In this document: piece after piece, positions 1-7,899 of the stretch | How the letters are laid out: the number at the start of each line of letters is the position of its first letter | Numbering within the stretch: the stretch's first letter is position 1 | From: Streptomyces sp. MUM 203J | GTDB taxonomy: Bacteria > Actinomycetota > Actinomycetes > Streptomycetales > Streptomycetaceae | Assembly (NCBI RefSeq): GCF_022414595.1 | Contig: NZ_JADWYO010000003.1 | Span: forward strand, 1 to 64,000 | Length of the DNA stretch: 64,000 nucleotides | Direction: 5' to 3' | The notes under the pieces: model-generated | What the model was told of the DNA's origin: nothing | The model's input: only the letters and a program-made list of their open reading frames with translations | Databases searched by the model: none | Position numbers and translations under genes: made by a program

Positions 1-44
1 TGAGGTGTGGAGTTGACCGGTACTAATAGGCCGAGGGCTTGTCC
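1..44 (+). rRNA. 23S ribosomal RNA, 3' end (partial)
   Basis: The first bases match the conserved 3' end of actinobacterial 23S rRNA, including the segment GTACTAATAGGCCGAGGGC. The gene begins outside the window. The exact 3' end is approximate; about 80 nt of spacer separate it from 5S rRNA. Confidence 0.9.
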
Positions 45-127
45 TCAGTTGCTCGCGTCCACTGTGTTTGTTCTGAAGTAACGAACTCCCGCTTTTGTGG
101 GCTGGTTGAGTTTGTTTTCTTCATAGT

Positions 128-247
128 GTTTCGGTGGTCATAGCGTTAGGGAAACGCCCGGTTACATTCCGAACCCGGAAGCTAAGCCTTTCAGCGCCGA
201 TGGTACTGCAGGGGGGACCCTGTGGGAGAGTAGGACGCCGCCGAACT
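128..247 (+). rRNA. rrf: 5S ribosomal RNA
   Basis: A 120-nt segment matches Streptomyces 5S rRNA throughout: a GTTTCGGTGGTCATAGCG start, the central CCGAACCCGGAAGCTAAG loop and the GGGAGAGTAGGACGCCGCC 3' arm that pairs back to the 5' end. It follows the 23S tail in the normal 16S-23S-5S order and is followed by a strong terminator. Confidence 0.96.
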
Positions 248-255
248 AATTTTGA

Positions 256-306
256 GCCTCAGCCCCGAGACGTCTTTAGTCTCGGGGCTGAGGCCTTTTT
301 TGTTTT
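256..306 (+). terminator. Intrinsic terminator of the rRNA operon
   Basis: A perfect 16-bp inverted repeat (256-271 with 279-294, 7-nt loop) is followed by a T-rich tract, CTTTTTTGTTTT. It lies directly after 5S rRNA and before the convergent response regulator gene, so it may also serve that operon. Confidence 0.92.
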
Positions 307-323
307 GCGGAGTGACCAGGGTT

Positions 324-986
324 TCACGGAGTGACCAGGCGGGTTTCGTATGCCAGGATCACAGCCTGGACCCGGTCACGTGAGCCGGTCTTGGCCAGGA
401 TGCGGCCGACATGGGTCTTCACCGTGGACTCGGCCAGATGGAGCCGTTCGGCGATTTCCGTGTTCGTCCAGCCGTGGCCGATGACCGTGAGGATCTCCCG
501 TTCCCGGTCGGTGAGGGAAACCAGTCGGGGGTCCAGGTCGGGCACGCCACCCGGGGAGGCGGGGAGAAGCTGCACGTACGCGTCCAGGAGGCGGCGGGTC
601 AGGGTGGGTGCCACGACCGCGTCGCCGCTCGCGACGGCGCGGATACCGGCCAGGACCTCCTCCGGCTGGGCGTCCTTGACGAGGAAGCCGCTGGCGCCGG
701 CGCGCAGCCCTCCGTACGCGTACTCGTCCAGATCGAACGTGGTGAGGATGAGGATCCGCGTGCGGTCGCCGGTGGCGGTGATGCGGCGCGTCGCCTCGAT
801 GCCGTCCATTCCGGGCATGCGGATGTCCATCAGCACGACATCCGGGCGCAGAGCGGAGGCGAGGCGGACAGCATCGGATCCGTTGGCGGCTTCACCGGTG
901 ATGGAAAGATCGTCCTGGCTCTCCAGCAGCATGCGAAAGCCGAGGCGCTGGAGGGGCTGGTCGTCGACGATGAGGACGGTGGTCAC
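324..986 (-). CDS. NarL/FixJ-family response regulator
   Basis: This is a 220-residue two-component response regulator. An N-terminal receiver domain (about 1-120) has the acidic pair in LIVDDQ, the phospho-acceptor Asp54 in VLMDIRMPGMDG and the conserved Lys in FLVKDA. A LuxR/NarL helix-turn-helix follows (about 150-215, LTDREREILTVIGHG...AESTVKTHVGRIL). The GTG start at 986 overlaps the stop of the sensor kinase by 4 nt, so the two are translationally coupled partners. It is the last gene of a four-gene operon with an ABC exporter, and probably regulates that operon in response to a cell-envelope or drug signal. The regulon is inferred. Confidence 0.93.
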   Translation of the reverse strand: MTTVLIVDDQPLQRLGFRMLLESQDDLSITGEAANGSDAVRLASALRPDVVLMDIRMPGMDGIEATRRITATGDRTRILILTTFDLDEYAYGGLRAGASGFLVKDAQPEEVLAGIRAVASGDAVVAPTLTRRLLDAYVQLLPASPGGVPDLDPRLVSLTDREREILTVIGHGWTNTEIAERLHLAESTVKTHVGRILAKTGSRDRVQAVILAYETRLVTP

Positions 987-2263
987 TGAGGGTTTTCCTT
1001 CGGAAGGAGCAGTTGGACGCGCCACCCGGTGGCCGGAGGCTGTTGGGGACCGGCTTCGACGGTGCCGCCGTAGAGGGCGGCGCGTTCGCGCATGCCGGTG
1101 AGGCCGCGGCCGACGGTGGTGCCGACGGGTCGGGCGGTACCGGTGTCGGTGATGGTGACCGTGAACCTGTCGGTGTAGGTGAGGTCGACGTCGGCTGTTG
1201 CGTGGGGGCCCGCGTGTTTGAGGGTGTTGGTGAGTGCTTCCTGGATGACGCGGTAGACGGCCAGCTGGCGGCCCTGTGAGAGGGGCACGGGCGTGCCGTG
1301 GACAGCGACGTCGACAGGGAGGCCCGCGGCGCGTACGCCGTCGACGAGGACGTCCAGGTCGGTGAGCGCGGGCTGCGGGGAGAGTTCGGCGGGGGTGGCG
1401 GCAGGGGTCGGAGGCCGGTCGTGTTCGCGGAGGACGCCGAGGAGGTGGCGGAGTTCCGTGAGAGCCTGGCGGCTGGTCGTCGAGATGGCTTCGAGAGCCT
1501 GGGCGGCCCGCTCGGGGGACTTGGCCGCGGCGTACCGGCCGCCGTCGGCCAGACCGGTGATGACGGACAGGTTGTGGCCGATGATGTCGTGCATCTCGCG
1601 GGCTATGCGGGTGCGTTCGGCGGCGGCGGCGAGGCGGGCCTGCTGATCGCGTTCGACCTCCAGGCGGCGGGCCCGCTCGACCAGGGAGGCAGTGTAGTCC
1701 CGGCGGGTGCGGACGGCGATGGCCGCGAGGGCGACCAGGGCGAACGCCAAGAGCGGCGGAACGAGCTGCTGGTCCCAGCTGACGCGAGGATGGCGGGCCG
1801 CGCCCACCGCCAACGGTCCGGCGAGCAGGGCGGCCGTCCACCACAGATGCCGGAGCGGTAGGCGGACGGCGATGTTGTAGACGGCGACGTACTGGATGAA
1901 CGTGGCCTGGAGCATGGCCCCCGTCCAGTGGCTGACCAGGGCGCACGGTGCCATGGCCGTCAGGACTGCGAGCGGGTGCCGGCGGCGCCACAGGAGCGGC
2001 AGGGACAACCCCAGACTGAGGGCCGCGATCAGGAGGGGCGGCACGTGCGGGTCGGCGGCGACGTTGCGCCAGCCGCCGCGCGCGTCGGTGAGCGCCGCGG
2101 TCACGAACAGGCCGGTGAGCAGGATGTCCCAGACCAGGGGGCGGCGCCGGTCGAAGTCCCGTACGCGGTGCAGAACCGCGTGCAGGTGCACGGTCATCGA
2201 GCGGGCACCGCCTTCCTGGGAGGACATGTCGTCATCTTCGTATGCGACGTGGCGGAACGTCAT
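983..2263 (-). CDS. Sensor histidine kinase (HisKA_3 type)
   Basis: This is a 426-residue membrane sensor kinase. About four to five hydrophobic segments (residues 45-190) precede a short coiled coil. The dimerisation/phosphorylation box contains ARTRIAREMHDIIGH-type residues (here RTRIAREMHDIIGHNLSV), and a C-terminal HATPase follows with an N box (EALTNTLKHAG) and a G box (GTTVGRGLTGMRERA). This is the usual partner of NarL-type regulators. The ATG at 2263 has AGGA about 8 nt upstream; later ATGs at 2227 and 2197 are possible starts. It is sandwiched between the ABC permease and the response regulator. There is no large extracellular domain, so an intramembrane-sensing mode, common in ABC-linked kinases, is a reasonable inference. 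Confidence 0.93.
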   Translation of the reverse strand: MTFRHVAYEDDDMSSQEGGARSMTVHLHAVLHRVRDFDRRRPLVWDILLTGLFVTAALTDARGGWRNVAADPHVPPLLIAALSLGLSLPLLWRRRHPLAVLTAMAPCALVSHWTGAMLQATFIQYVAVYNIAVRLPLRHLWWTAALLAGPLAVGAARHPRVSWDQQLVPPLLAFALVALAAIAVRTRRDYTASLVERARRLEVERDQQARLAAAAERTRIAREMHDIIGHNLSVITGLADGGRYAAAKSPERAAQALEAISTTSRQALTELRHLLGVLREHDRPPTPAATPAELSPQPALTDLDVLVDGVRAAGLPVDVAVHGTPVPLSQGRQLAVYRVIQEALTNTLKHAGPHATADVDLTYTDRFTVTITDTGTARPVGTTVGRGLTGMRERAALYGGTVEAGPQQPPATGWRVQLLLPKENPQ

Positions 2264-2275
2264 GTCGTCCTGCGT

Positions 2276-3097
2276 TCATGCGTCACGGTGCTTGAGGAGT
2301 GCGGCGGACACGGCGAGCGTCGCCGCTGTCCAGAGGAGCAGGGCGAGGAGGGCCTGTGCCGGAGGAACGGCGTTCGGGAGCGGGGTCGCGGAGCCGAGGG
2401 CTGCCGCGGCCTGAGTGGGGGAGTAGCGCAGGGCGGTGTGCACGGTCTCGTACGGGAGGGCGGAGAGGATCTCCGGGAGGATCACGACGCCCCCGACGAA
2501 CGCGCCCAGGGCGCCGGGCACCGAGCGGAGCAGGGCGCCCAGGCCGAGGGCTATGAGCGCGAGCAGGGTGAGGCCGGTGGAGTTGCCCGCGATGGCGCGG
2601 AGGACGCCGTCGTCGGTGAGGGAAGCGGCCTGATCCGTGTCGGAGAGGAAGTGCTGCGCGGTGAGGAAGGTGAGCAGAGCGGTGACGAGGCTGACGGTGA
2701 AGGCTGTCGCGGAGAGGACGGCGGCCTTTGCCCACAGCACGGGCAGCCGGTGCGGGACGGCGGTGAGGGTCGTGCGGATCAGGCCCGTCCCGTACTCGCC
2801 CGCGGTGACGAGGATGCCGAGGACGGCGAGGCAGATCTGGGAGAGCAGCGTGCCGTAGAGGACGAGCACGACGGTGTCGATGTCGGAGTCCCCGCCGCCG
2901 GAGGTGTAGGTGGTGCCCATGAGGAGGCCGACGCCGAGGACCAGCGACACCGCGGTGAGCAGGGTGACCCAGGTGGAGCGGAGGGACCGGAGTTTGTGCC
3001 ACTCGGAGCGCAGGAGGCGGACCGGGGTGACGGCGTGGAGGGAAGCCGGAGCCGGGGGCTGAGCAGGCGCGGGGGTGCGGGTGGCGGTGGGGTTCAT
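2276..3097 (-). CDS. ABC-2 type exporter permease
   Basis: This 273-residue integral membrane protein has about six transmembrane segments and a cytoplasmic N-terminal region (LLRSEWHKLRSLRSTWVTLL) typical of ABC-2 permeases. It includes the conserved stretch around VTAGEYGTGLIRTTL. It forms the membrane channel for the ATPase encoded just upstream: its ATG overlaps that stop codon by 4 nt. Its own stop lies 12 nt before the sensor kinase start. The substrate is unknown; peptides, antibiotics and lipids are typical for this architecture next to a kinase/regulator pair. Confidence 0.9.
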   Translation of the reverse strand: MNPTATRTPAPAQPPAPASLHAVTPVRLLRSEWHKLRSLRSTWVTLLTAVSLVLGVGLLMGTTYTSGGGDSDIDTVVLVLYGTLLSQICLAVLGILVTAGEYGTGLIRTTLTAVPHRLPVLWAKAAVLSATAFTVSLVTALLTFLTAQHFLSDTDQAASLTDDGVLRAIAGNSTGLTLLALIALGLGALLRSVPGALGAFVGGVVILPEILSALPYETVHTALRYSPTQAAAALGSATPLPNAVPPAQALLALLLWTAATLAVSAALLKHRDA

Positions 3098-4008
3098 GCG
3101 GTGGCTCCCCGGTACTCGACGGTGTCATGGGTGAGGTTCATGAAGGCCTGTTCCAGGGAGGCTTCCTGGGGGGTGAGTTCGTGGAGGGGGATCGTGTGGG
3201 CGGCAGCGGTGCGGCCGATGCGCGGGGCGTCCGTGCCGCGGACTTCGAGGGTGTCGGAGGCGGTGGCGGTGACCTCGGCGCCGGGCTGTTCGGCGAGAAG
3301 GGCGCGACGCAGGTCGTCGGCGAGGGGGGTGACGACTCTGACGGAGGATCCGCCTGAGCGGCGTACGAGGTCGGTGACCGTGGTGTCCGCGAGGAGGCGC
3401 CCGCGCCCGATGACGACGAGGTGGTCGGCGGTCAGAGCCATCTCGGACATGAGGTGGGACGCGACGAGGACGGTGCGGCCTTCGGCGGCGAGGGACTTGA
3501 GGAGGGTGCGGATCCAGAGGACGCCCTGGGGGTCGAGGCCGTTGACGGGTTCGTCGAGGATGAGGGTGGACGGGTTTCCGAGGAGGGCGGCGGCGATGCC
3601 CAGGCGTTGGCCCATGCCGAGGCTGAAGCCTTTGACGCGGCGGTGGGCGACGTCGGCGAGGCCGGTGAGCTCCAGGACCTCGGTGACGCGTCGGCGGGGC
3701 AGGCCGTGTGTGTGGGCGAGGGCCATGAGGTGCGCGTGAGCCGTGCGGCCGGGGTGGGCGGCGCGGGTGTCGAGGAGGGCGCCGACCTGGGTGAGCGGTG
3801 CGGGATGGGCGGCGTAGGAGCGGTCGTTGAGGGTGGCACGGCCGTGGGTGGGGGCGTCCAGGCCGAGGAGCATGCGCAGGGTGGTGGACTTGCCCGCTCC
3901 GTTCGGTCCGAGGAAGCCGGTGACAGTGCCGGGGCGTACGGTGAAGGTGAGGTCGTCGACTGCGGTCTTGTCGCCGTAGCGTTTGGTGAGTCGGTGTGCG
4001 CGGATCAT
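3094..4008 (-). CDS. ABC exporter ATPase
   Basis: This 304-residue ATP-binding subunit of an ABC-2 exporter has Walker A GPNGAGKST, signature FSLGMGQRLGIA, Walker B LILDEPVNGLDPQG and the switch His in VASHLM. The C-terminal part resembles the regulatory tail of antibiotic-export ATPases. I chose the ATG at 4008 (MIRAHRLTKRYGDK) because the family begins there; the frame stays open upstream but that part does not resemble the family. It is first in the exporter-permease-kinase-regulator operon. A perfect 16-bp palindrome lies 68 bp upstream and may be its operator. Confidence 0.93.
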   Translation of the reverse strand: MIRAHRLTKRYGDKTAVDDLTFTVRPGTVTGFLGPNGAGKSTTLRMLLGLDAPTHGRATLNDRSYAAHPAPLTQVGALLDTRAAHPGRTAHAHLMALAHTHGLPRRRVTEVLELTGLADVAHRRVKGFSLGMGQRLGIAAALLGNPSTLILDEPVNGLDPQGVLWIRTLLKSLAAEGRTVLVASHLMSEMALTADHLVVIGRGRLLADTTVTDLVRRSGGSSVRVVTPLADDLRRALLAEQPGAEVTATASDTLEVRGTDAPRIGRTAAAHTIPLHELTPQEASLEQAFMNLTHDTVEYRGATA

Positions 4009-4075
4009 GGGTTCGACGCTAGGGAGCGGGGCCGGTCGGCGCGTCGGACCTGGGACCGCAGTCGGGGATGGGGTG

Positions 4076-4091
4076 TAGTACCGGGGTACTA
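4076..4091. promoter_or_regulatory. Perfect palindrome upstream of the ABC/two-component operon
   Basis: The 16-bp element TAGTACCGGGGTACTA is a perfect inverted repeat (7-2-7) located 68 bp upstream of the ABC ATPase start. Its position suits an operator for the NarL-type regulator of the same operon. Binding is inferred only. Confidence 0.5.
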
Positions 4092-4246
4092 GCCGGGTGA
4101 ACTTCCCGGGTTTCGGGGGGATCTGGAACTCGGCGAGGGGCGAGTGAGCTGGAGAGAAAGAGGCCGGCGGCGGTGGGGCTTCTCGGTCCTCCGGGCCTTG
4201 TCGGCGTTCTTGTTCTTGTACTGGTTGTGGTGGGAGGAAGCACGGG

Positions 4247-4819
4247 ATGGGGTTCGTGGTCAGGCAGGTGCGGGCCGAGGAGTGGCCTGAGGTGCGGGAG
4301 TTGCGGCTGGAGGCGCTGCGGGATCCGGTCGCGGGCATCGCGTTCCTGGAGAAGTACGAGGATGCTGTGGCCCAGCCGGATGTGTTCTGGCAGGGACGGG
4401 CCGAACGGGCCGCGGAGGGTGGCGGCGGTGATGTCCGCCAGTTCGTCGCGGCCGGCACGGACGGCCGGTGGCTGGGGACGGTGACGGTGCTCGTGGAACG
4501 GGCGTCGGGCGGTGTGCGGTTCGGGGCGGCGGCGGAGGAGGACCAGACGCATCTCGTGGGCGTGTATGTACGGCCCGAGGCGCGGGGTCGTGGGGTGGCG
4601 GACGCGCTGTTCCGGGCGGCGGTGGAGTGGTCCTGGGCGCTGCGGGAGCCGGAGGTGCGGCGGGTGCGGCTGTATGTGCACGAGCGGAACGGGCGGGCAG
4701 CGGCGTTCTACCGGCGGGCCGGGTTCACACCGAGCGGGGCGACCATGGCGATGGAGGGTGACCCGGAGGCGCGGGAGCTGGAGTACGAGATGCGGCGGCC
4801 GGGGGCGACGCCGGGGTGA
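4247..4819 (+). CDS. GNAT-family N-acetyltransferase
   Basis: This 190-residue protein has the GNAT fold. The acetyl-CoA-binding motif A is visible at LVGVYVRPEARGRGVADALF (R/Q-x-x-G-x-G/A type), and motif B at VHERNGRAAAFYRRAGF with the conserved Asn and Tyr. GGGAGGAAG lies about 5 nt before the ATG. It is divergent from the ABC operon and stands alone. The acceptor substrate cannot be read from the sequence; small amines, antibiotics and protein N-termini are all possible. Confidence 0.9.
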   Translation: MGFVVRQVRAEEWPEVRELRLEALRDPVAGIAFLEKYEDAVAQPDVFWQGRAERAAEGGGGDVRQFVAAGTDGRWLGTVTVLVERASGGVRFGAAAEEDQTHLVGVYVRPEARGRGVADALFRAAVEWSWALREPEVRRVRLYVHERNGRAAAFYRRAGFTPSGATMAMEGDPEARELEYEMRRPGATPG

Positions 4820-5081
4820 GCGGCTGTGGTGGCTGTGGGCGGCGACGGTGCTGCGGGTGCTGTGGGTGGGGCCGAGTGAGGGCGTTGCGCGGGTGACGGC
4901 TTCGGGCGGCGTGCGGGAGCGGTGTGTGGTGGTGGGGTGACGGGGGTGCTGCTGCGGGAGTGTGAGGGCGGGCCGCTGCCCGGTGGGGGCGACCGTGTGG
5001 TGGGTGTCGGTGACGCCGTGGACCGGTCGGGCGCTGCGGGGCGGATGGGCGTCCGCGTCCGCTGCGGTGCCGGGCGTGCGG

Positions 5082-5696
5082 TCAGCTGTGGGGCGGTCGG
5101 CCGAGCCGCCGGGCGGGCGGGGCGGGCTCGGGCGGCGCCGCCTGCATGCCGGCGAGGCGTGGTCCGTTGAGACGGGAGGCGATGGTTCGGGCGCAGGTGA
5201 GGGACTCGGTGTGGGTGGTGTCGACCTCCAGGTCGTAGGTCACGCCCTGGTGGACCAGGTCCGCCTGTGACGCGGCCATGCCCCGGATGCGGTCCCCACG
5301 GGCGATCTCGCGGCCCGCGGCGACGTCGCTGTCGCAGTGGACGCCGACCCACAGGGTGTCGGTCCCCGCGAGGGCCTTCTGCCAGTGTTGCTGGGAGGCG
5401 GCTCCGCCGAGGAAGACCTCGTCGACGATGACCCGGGCGCCGGCACGGACCATCGCGGCGACGCCCTCCATCCAGGCAGCTTCCAGCGACCGGAACTCCG
5501 GCCCGACGGCCACCCCGCCGTCGGAGGCGAACTCGATGCCCGCGCCGGAGGCCTGCATGGAGGCGGGCATCGCGTCGACCAGGGTGTCGACCCCGAGGGC
5601 GAGCCACGGGTCCGGCAGAACCGCCTGGAGACACCGGACGATCCCGGACTTGCCTGAACTGGAGCCGCCGTTGAGCACGATCACGTGAGTGGGCAC
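5082..5696 (-). CDS. Chloramphenicol 3-O-phosphotransferase-like kinase
   Basis: This is a 204-residue P-loop kinase closely resembling the S. venezuelae chloramphenicol phosphotransferase. The N-terminus [20 protein letters not shown] carries the Walker A loop (GGSSSGKS, residues 10-17), and the catalytic aspartate is Asp37 in [14 protein letters not shown], the same number as in the characterised enzyme. Further shared segments are [16 protein letters not shown], the lid [14 protein letters not shown] and [12 protein letters not shown] phosphorylates the primary hydroxyl of chloramphenicol and inactivates it. A Pro/Arg-rich tail of about 25 residues extends beyond the usual roughly 178-residue length. 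It starts with GTG at 5696 and has only a weak ribosome-binding site. Other small-molecule kinase roles cannot be excluded. Confidence 0.85.
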   Translation of the reverse strand: MPTHVIVLNGGSSSGKSGIVRCLQAVLPDPWLALGVDTLVDAMPASMQASGAGIEFASDGGVAVGPEFRSLEAAWMEGVAAMVRAGARVIVDEVFLGGAASQQHWQKALAGTDTLWVGVHCDSDVAAGREIARGDRIRGMAASQADLVHQGVTYDLEVDTTHTESLTCARTIASRLNGPRLAGMQAAPPEPAPPARRLGRPPHS

Positions 5697-6332
5697 GGGG
5701 GCAGGCTATGAGCCGGTCCGGTACGGCGCGAAACGGATTCCGGGGTCGGCGGCGGGGTGTCGGGGGCCTGTGCTCAGAGGTCGCGCTTGTCGCGGGTGCC
5801 GTTCTGCGGATCCTCGTGCTTCCTCGGATGCTTGGAGGAACGGTCGCCGCCGGGCCCGGGGCGAGCTTCTCGACCGGGCCGATCGAGAAGCTCGGGAAGG
5901 CGGTCTGCGTCCTACGGGCCGGGCTTCATGGCCCGGCCCAGGCCGTCGAGTTCGTGGTGGCCCGCCGGAGGAAGGAGGAGTGGGCGCCCGCGTGCACGAG
6001 TCGTTCAGGGGCGCCCGGAGGCCGGCGAAGGCCTGCGGACCTCATCGGGGGCATCGGGGCCCGGTGGGAGGCCGCTGGTGTGGAGGCCGGTGCCGAGGGT
6101 GGTTCAGTGCCGGAGGGGGCGCCTCGTCGGATGCCGGGGGGCGGTGACGGTCTCGCCCGTCGGCGTGTTGATCTCGTCCGGTGAAGTGGAGGCCGGGCCG
6201 TCGGCGGGGTGTCGGCTTGGGTGCCGTGGTTGCGGGAGACGCCACGCGTCGCCAAGGGCCGGGACCGCGGCCTGGACGGCTGCGTCAGATGGCTCGCTCG
6301 GTGGACCTCCCGGGTCGTCGGGTCGGCCGGCC
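5697..6332. other. Gene-poor interval with one hairpin
   Basis: I see no convincing gene in this 636-bp GC-rich stretch. It contains a perfect 12-bp stem with a 9-nt loop (5862-5894). A minus-strand frame ending at 5774 has normal codon use over its last 25 codons, but it has no start codon and runs into an in-frame stop just beyond the hairpin, so it may be a gene remnant. Confidence 0.5.
5862..5894. repeat. Perfect inverted repeat (12-bp stem)
   Basis: CGAGCTTCTCGA (5862-5873) pairs perfectly with TCGAGAAGCTCG (5883-5894) across a 9-nt loop. There is no T tract on either side. It sits between the CPT-like gene and the end of the secretion-like operon and could be a processing or termination structure. 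Confidence 0.6.
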
Positions 6333-7898
6333 CTACACAGACCCCGTCGGCCCGCCGGAGGTGCTGGGGGAACGGGTGGTGAGCGACGTGTCCGGCCAGT
6401 GGGTGCGGGCCTGCTCCCGGGAGCGGAGGAGGGCATGGGTGGGAAGGCCCTCGTGGTGGCCGGTGGCCAGAAGGGACGGGAGGTGGGGGAGCGGGGCGAC
6501 GGCGGCGATGTCGTCGAGCACCAGGGTGAGTGGTGGGTCGAGCCGACCGTCGGATGACCGTGCGGCCATGCGGCGGCCGTGCTCGACCACGTGCGAGGTG
6601 AGCGCCGTGAGGAGAGGCATCGCTCCCGGGTCTGTACGGGGGTCCTCGATGGGTTCGCCCACCATGTAAAGGGTGCCCGTCTCCTCGATGAAAGATTCCA
6701 AGGTCAGCGAATCTGTTCGATGGGGGGTGCAGGCTTCGCGGATGTGGACGGAGGAGAGCGCGGTGAGCGCGCGGACCGTCAGTTCGCGGGCGGCGTCGCG
6801 GCGCTCCGGGTAGGCGGTCAGCGCCGATTCCAGGAGGCCGGCCTGGCTGTTGGTCGCCCTGGGGTGGGTGCGGAGGATGCGTACGGCTTCGTGGGCGGTG
6901 CCGTGGTGCTGGGCCCAGCGGTGCACCTGCTTGAAGGGGCGGCCGTCGACCGCGGCGGCGTGCAGCCAGCAGCGCAGCAGGGTCTCGGCGGTGTCGGCCA
7001 GGGCCGCGTCGATGCGGGCCCGGGGGCGTACCGGCGCGAGGAGGGCGGCGGCGCGGGCGGCGGCTGTGGACGGGTCCTCGCAGCCGTCGGTGGGCGACCA
7101 GTGGAGGCGGGCCGGAGTGTCGCAGAGGTGGCCGGGGTCGTACAGGAGGACGGGGCCGAGTTTGGCGCGGGTGTCCTTCGTGTCGGACCACAGGGTGGGG
7201 TCGGAGGTGACGACCAGCGCGGGGCCTTCGGCGTCGAGGACCGCCTGGAGGGCGTGGGGGCGGAGGGTGGCGCGGTCGCCGTGGAGGAGGTGGTGGTGGG
7301 GGAGGTGTGGGTGCGTGGGTGGGGATGGGGGCGCGGGTGTGGGACCGGGGTGGGCGCGAGGGGAGGGGACGGGAGGAGGGGAGGGCCCGGAGGGTGTGGT
7401 GGCCGTGGCCGTGGCCGTGAGTGTGGCCGTGGCCGTGGTGGGGGGATGAATGGCGGCGGGTGTCGTCTTGGGGGCCGCGGGTCCGGGGCTCGGGGTGCGC
7501 CAGCGGGCGTAGGCGCTGAGGGCGAAGAAGGCGAGGACGGCCAGGATCAGGAGTTGGCTGATCAGGAGGCCCCAGAAGACGCCGTGGCCGGAGAGCTCCG
7601 CGGGCGGGGTGGCGGGCCAGGCGGCGGGGAGGGCGCGGGGGTCGGAGAGGAGGGACCGCATCGCGAGGGGGGTGCGGGTGAAGGTGACGGCGCTGGGCCA
7701 GGAACCGTGGGTCAGGAGGCCGCCGAGGCCGGTGGACGTCCAGACCAGGAGGGTCGTGCCGAGCAGGAAGGCCAGGACGCCGACCAGGAGACCGTCCGGG
7801 ACGCCCCGCTGCCGGCCGCCGCCGGGAGGGCCGTGGTGTCCGCCGCGGCCTCCGGGGCCTCCCGAGCTTTCCGCCGGGGTGTGGAGCGTGCGGGGCAT
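6333..7898 (-). CDS. VirD4/TraG-like coupling protein with degenerate P-loop
   Basis: This 521-residue membrane protein resembles type IV coupling proteins. A Gly-rich N-terminus is followed by two hydrophobic segments (about 37-57 and 105-130) and a low-complexity Thr/Ala/Pro linker encoded by short GTGGCC-type repeats, then a TraG/VirD4-like domain. That domain shows ALVVTSDPTLWSDTK, GPVLLYDPG and a Walker-B-like LTLVLDDIAAVAPLPHLP followed by LLATGHHEG and LLRSREQAR. Where the Walker A loop should be (before ALVVTSDP) the sequence is GDRATLR with no GxGK[ST], so ATPase activity is doubtful. Its ATG follows the VirB4-like stop by 1 nt. It is the last gene of the minus-strand T4SS-like operon. 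Confidence 0.75.
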   Translation of the reverse strand: MPRTLHTPAESSGGPGGRGGHHGPPGGGRQRGVPDGLLVGVLAFLLGTTLLVWTSTGLGGLLTHGSWPSAVTFTRTPLAMRSLLSDPRALPAAWPATPPAELSGHGVFWGLLISQLLILAVLAFFALSAYARWRTPSPGPAAPKTTPAAIHPPTTATATLTATATATTPSGPSPPPVPSPRAHPGPTPAPPSPPTHPHLPHHHLLHGDRATLRPHALQAVLDAEGPALVVTSDPTLWSDTKDTRAKLGPVLLYDPGHLCDTPARLHWSPTDGCEDPSTAAARAAALLAPVRPRARIDAALADTAETLLRCWLHAAAVDGRPFKQVHRWAQHHGTAHEAVRILRTHPRATNSQAGLLESALTAYPERRDAARELTVRALTALSSVHIREACTPHRTDSLTLESFIEETGTLYMVGEPIEDPRTDPGAMPLLTALTSHVVEHGRRMAARSSDGRLDPPLTLVLDDIAAVAPLPHLPSLLATGHHEGLPTHALLRSREQARTHWPDTSLTTRSPSTSGGPTGSV

Positions 7899-7899
7899 G

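Noticed and set aside
1928..3739. Long open frame on the plus strand (603 codons) opposite the kinase and permease genes
   Set aside because: It is antisense to three well-recognised genes, rich in Glu/Gly/Arg with no domain, and results from strong third-position GC on the other strand.
4820..5081. Possible gene in the interval between the acetyltransferase and the CPT-like gene
   Set aside because: The open frames are Gly/Val/Arg-rich without ribosome-binding sites or motifs; I see only convergent intergenic DNA.
5774..5900. Minus-strand tail KHPRKHEDPQNGTRDKRDL with good codon use
   Set aside because: There is no start codon before an in-frame stop, so I cannot support a gene; it may be a remnant.
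7370..7440. GTGGCC-type short repeats resembling a microsatellite
   Set aside because: They encode the Thr/Ala linker of the coupling-protein-like gene and are explained by it.
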